NCBI GenBank assembly: GCA_039889245.1
Contig: JAZGVH010000002.1
Location: forward strand, 3,534,001-3,598,000
Reading direction: 5' to 3'
Origin: Dermatophilaceae bacterium Soc4.6
Lineage (GTDB): Bacteria; Actinomycetota; Actinomycetes; Actinomycetales; Dermatophilaceae
DNA length: 64,000 nucleotides
Both the position numbers and the translations under genes were made by a program. Numbering within the stretch: the first letter of the stretch is position 1; every line of letters starts with the position of its first letter. Shown here piece after piece: positions 8,507 to 17,377 of this stretch. The notes beneath the pieces are model-generated. The model did not search any database. It saw only the letters and a list, made by a program, of their open reading frames with translations, and was not told where the DNA came from.

Positions 8507-10556
8507 GTGTTCGAGTGGGTGGAGGTGACGGCAGCGGTGACGGAGGGTTCCGTGTCACCGCTGTCGCTGGTGTCCGCGCTCGGAGACCTCACGGACCCGG
8601 CCGTGCTCGGGCTGGACGAGCAGGAGGCGTTGGCGGTCGTCGAGATCGTCGAGCGGGCCACGGCCGCGTTGTCCGCGGTGTCGGTGCTCGCGATGGTGGC
8701 GTTCGTGCGGCGGTCCGCGGAGCGGCTGGCCGTCGAGCAGGAGCAGCAGCGTCAGCTGGGCCAGCTGGGCCCGGGGGGCCCGGGGGGCCAGGGGGGCCCG
8801 GGTGGGCCAGGGGGGCCAAGGGGGTCGGCGGCCGCACCCGGGGGAGACGGCGGCGGAGGTCGCGACCGCGATGCTCGCGCCGGTGGTGCACCTGACCCCG
8901 CGCACGATGAGTGCCCGCCTGCACGAGGCGCACACCCTGGTCACCGACCTGCCCGCCACGTTCGCGCTGGTGCGGGGGGGCCGTCTCGACCGGCACCGGG
9001 CCGGTGCGGGTCGCTGCGGAGGCCGCGCTCGTCGACCCCCCGTTGCGGGGCGAGTTCGACACCGAGATCACGACCATCTCCGGTCGTGTCCGCACCCCAC
9101 TGGTCGACCTGACCCCGGGCGGGGTCCACCGCCGCGCCGCCGGGGTCGCGGCCACGGTCGACCCCGACAGTGCCGCCGCCCGCGCCGCCGCCGCACTCGA
9201 CGAACGGTTCGTCCGGGTCCGGGCCGGCGCTGACCCCGGCGTCACGTCCTGGACGGCGTCGTTGCCGTCGGACACGTCCCTCCAGGCGTGGGCCGCGATC
9301 GACGCCCTCGCCAGCCAGTACGCCACCACCACCCCCGGACTGCGGATCGGTCAGGCCCGCGCCGACGCGATGGTCGACCTGATCCTGGCCCAGGCCACTA
9401 TCAGCACCACCATCGAGCTCCTCGTGCCCTACCCCCCACCACCACCCAGCACCGGCGACCACAACCACACCGCCACACCCCACACGCCCCACACACCCCA
9501 CACACCCCACACACCCCACACACCCGACACGACCCACACGGCGTGCACGCCGCGACCACCAACAGCCCTCGCAGCCCCGTCAGGCCCGTCAGGCCCGTCG
9601 GGCCCGTCAGGCCCGGCAGGCCCGGCAGGCCCGGCAGGCTCGATCTGTCCCGTAGCCGACGACCCCGACGCGACCTGTCAGACCTGCAGCCCACCCCCTC
9701 GACGGGTCACCACCGACGAACGCCACCTGCACCTCATCGTCTCCCAGGGCACGCGGATCCACCTCGAGACCCTCACCCCCCTGGAGTGGCACCACGGAGG
9801 CCTGCCCTCACACTGCACCCCCACCCCCGTGCCTGAGCCTGCTGAATCAGAGGCTGAACCAGCGGCTGAACCAGCGGCTGAACCAGCGTCGCAGCCAGAC
9901 GGCCAGCCCGGCCTGGCAGAGCTGGAGGACCTACTGCGCCTGCACGAGCTGCTCCTCGAAGAGCCGCCGTCAGAGGCGGACCGCGACCTCGGACCAGACC
10001 CCGACCAAAGCGGTGACGCCCCGGCCACCCGGCAGCCACCGGCATCACCAGCACCCTCGGGGGAGGCACCCGCCCCCCTCACACCCCCCTGACGCTCCCC
10101 CCACACGACCGATCAGCCACCAGCCGGATCGGGGTCCTGCACACCCGCGTCGGCATCATCCTCAACACCGCCATCACCACCTGGCTCGCCCACCCCGACA
10201 CCGCGATCCGCCTCCACGGGTACGACCCCACCACCGGCACCATCGTCGTACACGACCCCACCACCTACCGCCCCAACGCCCGCCTCGCCCGCCTCATCCG
10301 CGCCCGCGACGGCCACTGCCGCTTCCCCGGCTGCACCACCGACGCCGCCCGCACCGACCTCGACCATGTCACCCCCTTCCCCACCGGCCCCACCACCACC
10401 ACCAACCTCGTCTGCCGCTGCCGACGACACCACACCTTCAAACACCACCCCGGATGGGCCTTCACCATGACCCCCGATGGCACCTGCACCTGGACCACCC
10501 CCCTCGGCCGCATCCACACCACCCACCCACGCAACGCCACCGACGTCGCCGCCTGA
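8507..10556 (+). pseudogene. DUF222/13E12-type HNH endonuclease gene broken by three frameshifts
   Basis: Starts at GTG 8507 with TAGAAT at 8494-8499 (leaderless). The product is readable only by changing frame three times. The N-terminus (LSLVSALGDLTDP...AFVRRSAERL) runs in one frame to a G-rich tract at ~8765-8830. The DUF222 core (HLTPRTMSARLHEAHTLV, LVRGGRLDRHRA) continues in a second frame to ~9005. DUF222 continues (VAAEAALVDPPLRGEFD) in a third frame to a TGA at 10090-10092. The HNH domain (RDGHCRFPGC, LDHVTPF, NLVCRCRRHH) is in another frame, ending 10556. Simple repeats fill the linker: PHT (9474-9530), GPS/GPA (9578-9639), AEPA (9841-9889). Members of this family are multicopy in actinobacteria. 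It could be decay, slippage or sequencing error. Confidence 0.8.
9474..9639. repeat. Simple-sequence tracts inside the HNH gene linker
   Basis: Two tandem tracts: a CACACACCC-type 9-bp repeat (9474-9530, reading Pro-His-Thr) and a 9-bp GGCCCGTCA/GGCCCGGCA repeat (9578-9639, reading Gly-Pro-Ser then Gly-Pro-Ala). A third, 12-bp GCTGAACCAGCG repeat lies at 9841-9889. All are multiples of three, so length changes would keep the frame. Confidence 0.85.
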
Positions 10557-10737
10557 CGGCTTCTCGCGTCTCGCCGACAGCCTGCAAGACGATGCCGACG
10601 ACATGGTTCAGATGAGGTCGTCTCCATCAAGAACGTCACCCGCAGACGGTGCCGAATACATCAGCCACCTTGAGATGCGCGGCCACCTTGACGGGCGCAG
10701 CCACGGAGCCGGGCGCCGTCAGCGGACCGCGCCGCAG

Positions 10738-12312
10738 CTAGAGGACAGGCAGGTAGTCGTCCTGCTCAGGCACTCCCCATCGAGCAGTGGTCGCGAAGTA
10801 CTCCCACTGGTCGATCTGGCGCGGCCGGGTGCGGGACTCGAAGTGGTAGAGCTCGCAGTTGGCGACCCACACGATGTCGTGGCCTGCGCGGCGCACCTTG
10901 TAGGAGAGGTCGACGTCGTTGAAGTTGACCGGCAGCGTCTCCGAGAGCCCACCCACCTCGTCGTAGACCTCGCGGCGCAGCGCGGCGCACGCTGCCGTGA
11001 CGCCCGAGACCTCTCGGCTGATGACGAGGTCACCGAGCCGGCCGGGGTCGGCCATGACGGTGCCGGTGTAGGGGTGGGTGTACTCCCCGTCCGTGTAGCG
11101 GTGGCCGGCGTGCTGGATGGTGCCGTCGGCGAAGTAGAGCTTGGCCCCGGTCATGCCGATCCGGGGGTCGTCGAGCGGCGCGACGAGGTTCTCGAGCCAG
11201 CGATCCGAGATCACCCGCACGTCGTCGTTGAGCAGCACGATCCGTGACCCGGTCGAGCGGACGACGCCGACGTTGCACTTCTCGCTGAAGTTGAAGGCGT
11301 CGCGGAACGGCACGAGCACGAGCTTGTCGCCGGCGATCCGGCGCAGCTCGTGCAGCACGTCGGTCGGGGTCGGGGCGTCGTAGACGACCACGATCTCGAG
11401 CTCGGGGTGCGACGTCTTGGCCAGCACCGAGCGGACGGCTTCCACGACGAAGACCTGCTTGGTGCCCCAGACGATGCCGCTCTGCCCGATCGTGGGGATG
11501 ACGACGCTGACCCGGGTGCTCGGGTCCAGCGACCCCTCGACGACGTAGTGCCCGAAGGCCTGCGGCGCGTCGACGACCGTGCCGTGCAGCCCCCGGCGGT
11601 CGATCGCCTCCTGGACGGCCTTGCGGCCGGCGACCGCGGCATACGGCTTGGCCTGGGCGTCACCGGCGGTCGAGCCGGGCACCACCCGCCAGTGGTAGAG
11701 CACCTCGGGCACGTGCACGACCCGGCGGGCGCGCTCGGTCACCCGCAGCACGAGGTCGTGGTCCTGGCTGCCGTCGAAGCCCTCTCGAAAGCCGCCGACC
11801 TGCGCCACGAGGCTGCGTCGCAACACCGAGAAGTGGCAGGTGTACATCTGGCCGAGGAGCCTCGTGGGCGACCAGGCCGGCTTGAGGAAGGCGTCGTAGT
11901 AGCGCCCCTCGTGGTCGACCTTGTCCTCGTCGGTGTAGACGTAGTCGACGTCGTCGTGAGCCCCGATCGCCGTGGCGACCTCCTCGAGGGCGGTCTCGGC
12001 CAGCAGGTCGTCATGGTCGAGCAGGGCGACGAACTCACCGGTCGCCGCGGCCACCCCGTCGTTGGACGCCGCGACGATGTGACCGTTGGCCTCACGCTCG
12101 ACCAGCCGTATGCGGGTGTCCTCCGCCGCGGCCCGCCGCAGCTCGGCGCGCACGGCGGGGTCGGGGGAGGCGTCGTCGACCAGCACCCATTCCCAGTCAA
12201 CGAAGGTCTGGTCCAGCACCGAGGTGATGGTGTCGCGCAGGACCGCGACGTCCGGGTTGTAGACGGGGGTGACGATCGAGAACAGCGGTGGGCGAGGCGT
12301 GCCGTCGGTCAC
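10738..12312 (-). CDS. Tandem GT2 glycosyltransferase
   Basis: 524 aa from GTG 12312, which overlaps the stop of the upstream methyltransferase (GTGA, 12309-12312). There are two GT2 modules. The first (residues ~8-240) has FSIVTPVYNPD, LVDDASPD and the LLDHDD metal site. The second (~265-510) has VSVVIPTIGQ, a KCNVG segment and LLNDDV. This two-module layout is common in O-antigen and rhamnan-type synthesis, where one protein adds two residues or polymerises a disaccharide. It acts in the cytoplasm and is the second gene of a minus-strand pair with the methyltransferase. Which donor sugars it uses is not evident. Confidence 0.83.
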   Translation of the reverse strand: MTDGTPRPPLFSIVTPVYNPDVAVLRDTITSVLDQTFVDWEWVLVDDASPDPAVRAELRRAAAEDTRIRLVEREANGHIVAASNDGVAAATGEFVALLDHDDLLAETALEEVATAIGAHDDVDYVYTDEDKVDHEGRYYDAFLKPAWSPTRLLGQMYTCHFSVLRRSLVAQVGGFREGFDGSQDHDLVLRVTERARRVVHVPEVLYHWRVVPGSTAGDAQAKPYAAVAGRKAVQEAIDRRGLHGTVVDAPQAFGHYVVEGSLDPSTRVSVVIPTIGQSGIVWGTKQVFVVEAVRSVLAKTSHPELEIVVVYDAPTPTDVLHELRRIAGDKLVLVPFRDAFNFSEKCNVGVVRSTGSRIVLLNDDVRVISDRWLENLVAPLDDPRIGMTGAKLYFADGTIQHAGHRYTDGEYTHPYTGTVMADPGRLGDLVISREVSGVTAACAALRREVYDEVGGLSETLPVNFNDVDLSYKVRRAGHDIVWVANCELYHFESRTRPRQIDQWEYFATTARWGVPEQDDYLPVL

Positions 12313-13277
12313 GGGCGCACCCGGCGCTTGACCTTGGCCAGCGGCTCCATCACGGCGCCGCTCATCCGCCAGCGGGTGGACTGCTCCACCTCGTGCAGCC
12401 GCTGGCCGTAGCTGCTCAGCTGCTCCTGCATGCGCACGCACTCGGCTTGGGCGCGGGCCAGGTTGGCCCGGGCGGTGCCGACCTCGGCCTCGGCCCCCAC
12501 CGCGTGGTCGCGCAGCACGAGGATCTCGTGGCGCAGCGCGGCGATCGTCTCGCCGTCCTCGACCTGGCTGAGCTGGCGGTGCGCCTCGAGCAGCGAGGCG
12601 CGCTTGACGCCGACCTCTTCACGCAGCGGCCACATCGCGCTCTCGTAGCGGTGCACGACGTCGCGAGTGGTGAGGCTGCCCCGCTCGAAGTAGGCCGCCC
12701 AGGGCGAGAGGAAGGACAGGTCCGTGTCGGTGCGGCGGAAGAACCCTCGGGCGGCGAACTCGGCGGCCCAGTCGGCCACCGGGTGGACGTTGACGTGGGT
12801 CGGCTCGTCGAAGTCGCGGGGGGTCGACGAGATGACGGCCCGGTCGGTGACGGCGCAGATGTTGTCGATGGCCGCTGCGGCGTCCGGCGGGGCCATGTGC
12901 TCGAGCACCTCGATGCAGGTCACGAGGTCGTAGCGGCCGTCGATGGGCGTGGTGGCGCTGCCCACGCGCAGCCGCGACCGCACCTCGGGGTCGGCGTCGT
13001 CGATCGCGGCCTGCGAGATGTCGAACCCCTCGGCCTGGCTGCTCCCGGCGGCGAGGAACGCCTGGGTCAGCATCCCCTTGGCGCAGCCGACGTCGAGCAC
13101 CCGCTCCGCGGGTCCGGTCGTCGCGATGATGCGGCCGGCGACGTGGGTGAAGAAGTTGCGCCACCCGGCGCTGCTCCAGGCGTAGGGCTCGTCGCTGTCG
13201 GAGTAGTGCCGGTAGTAGGCCTCGCTGTAGTCCATGGCGGTGGTTCCGCCGGTCGAGACGGCCGTGGCGTCGCTCAC
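12309..13277 (-). CDS. Class I SAM-dependent methyltransferase with C-terminal coiled coil
   Basis: 322 aa. The Rossmann motif I is VLDVGCAKGML near residue 60, the acidic strand is GFDISQ and motif IV is EVLEHM. The C-terminal third (about residues 225-310) is heptad-like and charged, a coiled coil ending in a basic tail. Polysaccharide chain terminators such as WbdD use a methyltransferase plus coiled coil to cap glycans and set chain length before Wzt/Wzm export. Since this locus has a Wzt with a C-terminal recognition domain, a capping role is a reasonable inference, though no kinase domain is present. It is translationally coupled to the GT2 gene. A later ATG at MDYSEAYY is an alternative start. 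Confidence 0.8.
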   Translation of the reverse strand: MSDATAVSTGGTTAMDYSEAYYRHYSDSDEPYAWSSAGWRNFFTHVAGRIIATTGPAERVLDVGCAKGMLTQAFLAAGSSQAEGFDISQAAIDDADPEVRSRLRVGSATTPIDGRYDLVTCIEVLEHMAPPDAAAAIDNICAVTDRAVISSTPRDFDEPTHVNVHPVADWAAEFAARGFFRRTDTDLSFLSPWAAYFERGSLTTRDVVHRYESAMWPLREEVGVKRASLLEAHRQLSQVEDGETIAALRHEILVLRDHAVGAEAEVGTARANLARAQAECVRMQEQLSSYGQRLHEVEQSTRWRMSGAVMEPLAKVKRRVRP

Positions 13278-13457
13278 GTGGGAGTCCTCGGGATCGTGGT
13301 GCAGGGAGCTGGGGAGGGAGGCTGCACCGGGCAGGCTTCCCGGGCCGTGAGTCTAGCCCCGACGCGTCGGACCGCCCGCCGGGCGCGGGCGGTAGAGTGA
13401 CGCGCCCCGCCCTTCCCGACCCCCCTGGCGCCCCCCGTAGACGAAGGTCCTCCCTGC

Positions 13458-14603
13458 ATGACGATCGTGCTCGTCGACGCGACGGCCCTGCCGGCCGACC
13501 GTGGTGGGGTCGGTCGCTACGTGGACGAGCTGGTCAGCCGGCTGCCCGGACTGGGGCTCACGACGCACGTCGCGGCGGCCGCCCGCGACATTGAGCGCTT
13601 CGCGCAGTGGATAGGGCCAGAGCACGTGCACCCGTCCCCGGTGTGGGCTGCGCGCACCCCCGTGCGCCTGGCGTGGGAGCAGTCCGGGCTGGCCGCCACG
13701 GCGCGCCGGGTGGGGGCCGACGTGGTCCACTCGCCGCACTACACGATGCCGTTGCTGCTGGCCCTGCCCGGCGGCCCGGCCCAGGTCGTGACCCTGCACG
13801 ACGCCACGTTCTTCAGCCTGCCTCAGACCCACCTGCCGGCGAAGCGGCGCTTCTTCAGCGCCTGGACCCGGGCCTCGGTGCGCCTGGCCGACCGGTTGAT
13901 CGTGCCGAGCCGCGCCACCCTCGACGAGGTGCGCGAGCACGTCGGGGGGGCGCCCGAGGCGTTCACGGTCGTGCCCCACGGCGTCGACCACGAGCAGTTC
14001 AAGCCACCGACGCCGGCGCAGGTCGCGGCGGTGCGCGCGCGCCTGGGGCTCGCTGACGGCACTCCATACGTCGCCTTCCTCGGCACCCTCGAGCCGCGCA
14101 AGAACGTGCCCGCCCTCGTCGACGCGTGGGTGCGCGTCTGCCGCGACCGGCCCGACCCCCCGGCCCTCGTCGTCGCCGGTGGCCGCGGCTGGGACGACGA
14201 GGTCGAGCCGGCCCTCGCCCGGGTGCCTGCGCACCTGCAGGTGGTGCGCCCCGGCTTCGTGCCCGACGAGCTCGTGCCGGCGCTGCTCGGGGGGGCGCGG
14301 GTCGTGGCCTACCCGGCCCTGGGGGAGGGCTTCGGGCTGCCGGTCCTCGAGGCCATGGCCTGCGGCGCAGCGGTGCTCACCACCCGCCGTCTCTCGCTGC
14401 CCGAGGTCGGTGGCGACGCCGTCGCGTATGCCGCGTCACCCGACACCGCCGACCTCGCCACCGCGCTCGCGGCCCTGCTCGACGACCCGGAGCAGCGCGA
14501 GCGGCTGCGGGCTGCCGCGCTGACGCGGGCGGCGACCTACACGTGGGAGGCGACCGCGGCAGCCCATGCGCGGGTCTTCACCGAGGTGGCCCGTGGGCAC
14601 TGA
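13458..14603 (+). CDS. GT4 family glycosyltransferase
   Basis: 381 aa. GT-B fold: N-terminal VDATALPADRGGVGRYVDEL, the central segment VVTLHDATFF, C-terminal domain GTLEPRKNVPALVDAW, and donor-site GEGFGLPVLEAM with the EX7E pattern. Relatives are mannosyl-, rhamnosyl- or glucosyltransferases of surface glycan assembly. A TAGAGT -10-like hexamer lies at ~13392, giving a ~55-nt leader. The gene is divergent from the methyltransferase-GT2 pair and overlaps the next GT2 gene, so 13458-15486 is a two-gene transferase unit. Donor and acceptor are not known. Confidence 0.84.
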   Translation: MTIVLVDATALPADRGGVGRYVDELVSRLPGLGLTTHVAAAARDIERFAQWIGPEHVHPSPVWAARTPVRLAWEQSGLAATARRVGADVVHSPHYTMPLLLALPGGPAQVVTLHDATFFSLPQTHLPAKRRFFSAWTRASVRLADRLIVPSRATLDEVREHVGGAPEAFTVVPHGVDHEQFKPPTPAQVAAVRARLGLADGTPYVAFLGTLEPRKNVPALVDAWVRVCRDRPDPPALVVAGGRGWDDEVEPALARVPAHLQVVRPGFVPDELVPALLGGARVVAYPALGEGFGLPVLEAMACGAAVLTTRRLSLPEVGGDAVAYAASPDTADLATALAALLDDPEQRERLRAAALTRAATYTWEATAAAHARVFTEVARGH

Positions 14604-15486
14604 CCTCCTCCCCGTGCGCATCGTGGTCATCACGTGGTTCCCGGGGGAGCACCTGCCCCAGCTGCTCGAGTCCGTGCGCCGGGCCAGCAAGCGACCAGTG
14701 CCCGTCACGGTCGTCGACAACGGCTCGCTCGACGGCACGGTCGAGTGGGTCCGCGCGCGCGAGGGCGACCTGCTGACGCTGGTCGAGACCGGTCGCAACC
14801 TCGGCTACGGCGGCGGCGCCAACACGGGCGTCGAGCAGGCGCCGGAGGAGTGGGTGGTCGTCGCGAACTCCGACCTCACCTTCGACGACGGTGCCCTCGA
14901 CGAGCTGCTCGAGGTCGCGAGCCGGTGGCCGCGCGCCGGGGTGCTCGGCCCGCGGATCCTCACCACCGAGGGTCTGCTCTACCCGTCGGCGCGCGAGCTG
15001 CCCTCGCTCGGGCGCGGCGTCGGTCATGCGCTCTTCGGGTGGATCTGGCCGCGCAACCCCTGGACGGCGTCCTACCGGCGGGAGCGGGGCGAGCCCCGCG
15101 AGGAGCGCGCCGGCTGGCTGTCGGGCGCCTGCATGGTGCTGCGCCGCGAGGCCTTCGAGTCGGTGGGCGGCTTCGACGAGGCCTACTGGATGTACTTCGA
15201 GGACACCGACCTGTGCGAGCGGCTCGGGCAGGCCGGCTGGGACGTCGTCTACGCCCCCTCGGCGACGGTGCGCCACCACGGCGGTGCGTCGACCTCACGC
15301 GACCTCGTCGCGAGCTCGCGGGCCCACCACGACAGCGCCTACCGCTACCTCTCCCGCCGGTATGCCGGGTGGCCCTGGCTGCCGGTGCGCCTCGCCCTGA
15401 GGCTCGGGCTGCGTGCCCGCTTCGAGCTGTCGCGGCGGGTCACGCGCATCGTGCACGGGGCGCAGCCCACGCGCGGCGACGGCTGA
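14593..15486 (+). CDS. GT2 family glycosyltransferase, rhamnosyltransferase-like
   Basis: 297 aa from GTG 14593, which overlaps the end of the preceding GT4 gene. GTG 14614 (MRIVVITWF) is an alternative that removes seven residues. GT2 features are VVITWFPGEHL, VVDNGSLDGT, a Gly-rich RNLGYGGGANTG loop, VVANSDLTFDDG in the metal-site position (NSD rather than the more usual NND), then GACMVLRREAFE and YFEDTDLCERL. The C-terminal region has basic and hydrophobic residues but no clear membrane anchor. It should transfer a rhamnose-like residue onto the same glycan; this is by family resemblance only. Confidence 0.82.
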   Translation: MGTDLLPVRIVVITWFPGEHLPQLLESVRRASKRPVPVTVVDNGSLDGTVEWVRAREGDLLTLVETGRNLGYGGGANTGVEQAPEEWVVVANSDLTFDDGALDELLEVASRWPRAGVLGPRILTTEGLLYPSARELPSLGRGVGHALFGWIWPRNPWTASYRRERGEPREERAGWLSGACMVLRREAFESVGGFDEAYWMYFEDTDLCERLGQAGWDVVYAPSATVRHHGGASTSRDLVASSRAHHDSAYRYLSRRYAGWPWLPVRLALRLGLRARFELSRRVTRIVHGAQPTRGDG

Positions 15487-15543
15487 GGCCCTGCCCGCTC
15501 CGTTACGATCCAGCGTCGTCACCACGCAGCCTCAGGAGTCCCC

Positions 15544-17286
15544 TTGTCCGGCACTCGTCCCGCTCCATCCGCCCGATCGCCCCGGTCCACCCGGGGCCGG
15601 CTTCCGCTGACCGTCTGGGCGATCACGGTGCTCTGGGCGGCCGTGCTGCTGGGGGCTGGACTGGTCTGGCCGATGGCCTACGGCTACGACGAGCCGCAGC
15701 ACATCGACATGGCCTACGTCTACTCGGGGGCGCCGTTCACCTTCTACGACCCTGCGCAGCTGCCGCCCACCCGGGCCAGCGCGGGTCTGCAGTCGCTGCA
15801 GCCCGGCTTCCCCCCGCGGGTCGCGTTCCTCGACGCCCCGATCGCCCCGCGCAGCGATCGGCAGTCCTTCGAGCAGCTCGGAGGTCGGGCCTTCGTCGTC
15901 GGCGGCCAGCCCAACCAGATGATGCAGCACCCGCCGCTCTACTACTGGACCATGGCGGTGGTGCTGCGACTGCCCGGCGTCGACCACCTGGCGTGGGACG
16001 TGCAGGTCTGGCTGATGCGCCTGGTCAGCTCACTTCTCCTGCTGCCGGTGCCGGTGCTCTGCTGGGCCACGATGCGGCGGCTGCTCCAGGTGAGACGACC
16101 GGGCGGGGGCACGGCTGACGGGCAGGAGACCGTGGGTGACGAGGTGGTGCGCCAGGCCCGCATCGAGGCGTCGGCGGCCGGCCTGACCGCCGCCGCCGTG
16201 CTGCTGACCATCCCCAACCTCGCCCGGGACGGGTCGGCCGTCACGAACGACACCCTGCTCGTGCTCGCCGGGTCGGTCCTCGTGTGGGGTCTCGTGCGGG
16301 TGATGACCGGCGACCTCAGCCTGCGGGTCGCCACCTGGGTCTCGGTGGCGCTCGCCGTGGCCCTGCTGACCAAGGGCTTCGGGCTGGTGTTCCCGCCCGT
16401 GATCCTGGCCGCCTACCTCGTGGCCGGCTGGCGCCGACGCGCCGACGGCGGCCTCGGGCGGGCAGTCGCCGCCCTGGTGCGACCGCTGCTGGTCGTGGCC
16501 GTCGGCGGGGCCATCGGCATCACGTGGTGGGTGCGCAACCTCGTGCTCTACAAGACGCTCCAGGTCAACGGCATGGGCGAGGCGACCCAGATCCGGGCCT
16601 ACGGGCTCCCCGACGGCGGCGGACCGATCTCGAAGTTCCTCCCCGACTTCTCGTCGCAGTTCGTCATGCGCATCTGGGGCGGCATCGGGCTCGCCGACAC
16701 CCCGAGCATGGGCCCGGTCCTGACCTACGGCTGGTTCTCGCTCGTCGTGGTCGGCATCCTCGTGGCCTGCACCGCCCGCTCCCGCAACGGTGCTCGCGGG
16801 ATGGCGCTGGTGCTGACGGCGTCGGTGCTCCTGACCTTCGCCGTCGTCGGGGCCGGCTCGCTGGCCGCGAACCAGAAGTGGTCGAACGTCATCTCGGGCG
16901 CCCAGGGGCGCTACGTCTACCACCTGGTCGTCGTGCTGGCCGCGGTCTCGGTCCTCGGCTGGGTGCGGGTGCTGCGGCCGGCCTCGCTGCCGCTGCTGGC
17001 CCCGGTCGTGCTGATCGGTGGGCTGGTCACGACCGTTGCAGCGTGGGTCTTCATCCTCGAGCAGTGGTACACCCCGCTGAAGGGCTCGGGCCCCGGCACG
17101 CTGCTGTCGGGGGTGCACGGCCTGCTGCGGTGGTCACCGCTGCCGTCGACCGTGACGGTGCTGCTGGTGTTCGTGCTGCCCACCGTGGCCAGCCTCTTTG
17201 CGCTGGTCGTGCTGGTGCGCGACGGCCGGGCCGGGGCCCGCGAGGTGCGCGCCGCCGAGGAGCGGCTGGGGCTCGCCACGGTGTGA
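15544..17286 (+). CDS. Polytopic membrane protein, DUF2142/GT-C-like
   Basis: 580 aa from TTG 15544, with a TACGAT hexamer at ~15504-15509 as likely -10. There are ten or more hydrophobic segments. After the first one comes a periplasm-facing loop with YGYDEPQHIDMAYVY, whose Asp-Glu pair matches the catalytic acidic motif of GT-C lipid-sugar transferases and the DUF2142 family, and later QPNQMMQHPPLYYW, the His-Pro-Pro-Leu-Tyr signature of these families. Such proteins use polyprenyl-phosphate sugars outside the membrane. Here it may decorate the exported polysaccharide. Whether it is an active transferase is an inference. Confidence 0.72.
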   Translation: MSGTRPAPSARSPRSTRGRLPLTVWAITVLWAAVLLGAGLVWPMAYGYDEPQHIDMAYVYSGAPFTFYDPAQLPPTRASAGLQSLQPGFPPRVAFLDAPIAPRSDRQSFEQLGGRAFVVGGQPNQMMQHPPLYYWTMAVVLRLPGVDHLAWDVQVWLMRLVSSLLLLPVPVLCWATMRRLLQVRRPGGGTADGQETVGDEVVRQARIEASAAGLTAAAVLLTIPNLARDGSAVTNDTLLVLAGSVLVWGLVRVMTGDLSLRVATWVSVALAVALLTKGFGLVFPPVILAAYLVAGWRRRADGGLGRAVAALVRPLLVVAVGGAIGITWWVRNLVLYKTLQVNGMGEATQIRAYGLPDGGGPISKFLPDFSSQFVMRIWGGIGLADTPSMGPVLTYGWFSLVVVGILVACTARSRNGARGMALVLTASVLLTFAVVGAGSLAANQKWSNVISGAQGRYVYHLVVVLAAVSVLGWVRVLRPASLPLLAPVVLIGGLVTTVAAWVFILEQWYTPLKGSGPGTLLSGVHGLLRWSPLPSTVTVLLVFVLPTVASLFALVVLVRDGRAGAREVRAAEERLGLATV

Positions 17287-17297
17287 GCGCCGTGTGA

Positions 17298-17341
17298 GAG
17301 GGCCGTGCGAGGGCCGTGCGAGGGCCGAGCGAGGGCCGAGC
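17298..17341. repeat. Four tandem 11-bp repeats
   Basis: Four back-to-back copies, two of GAGGGCCGTGC then two of GAGGGCCGAGC, directly after the membrane protein stop and ~37 bases before the next start. The repeat is in the gap and is not translated. Confidence 0.85.
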
Positions 17342-17377
17342 GGATGCGGTGAACCGGTGACTCGTTACTCTGGCGCC

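Noticed and set aside
10557-10737. A further gene between the HNH pseudogene and the GT2 gene
   Set aside because: 181 bases with two GCCACCTTGA direct repeats (10669 and 10681 areas) but no protein-like frame.
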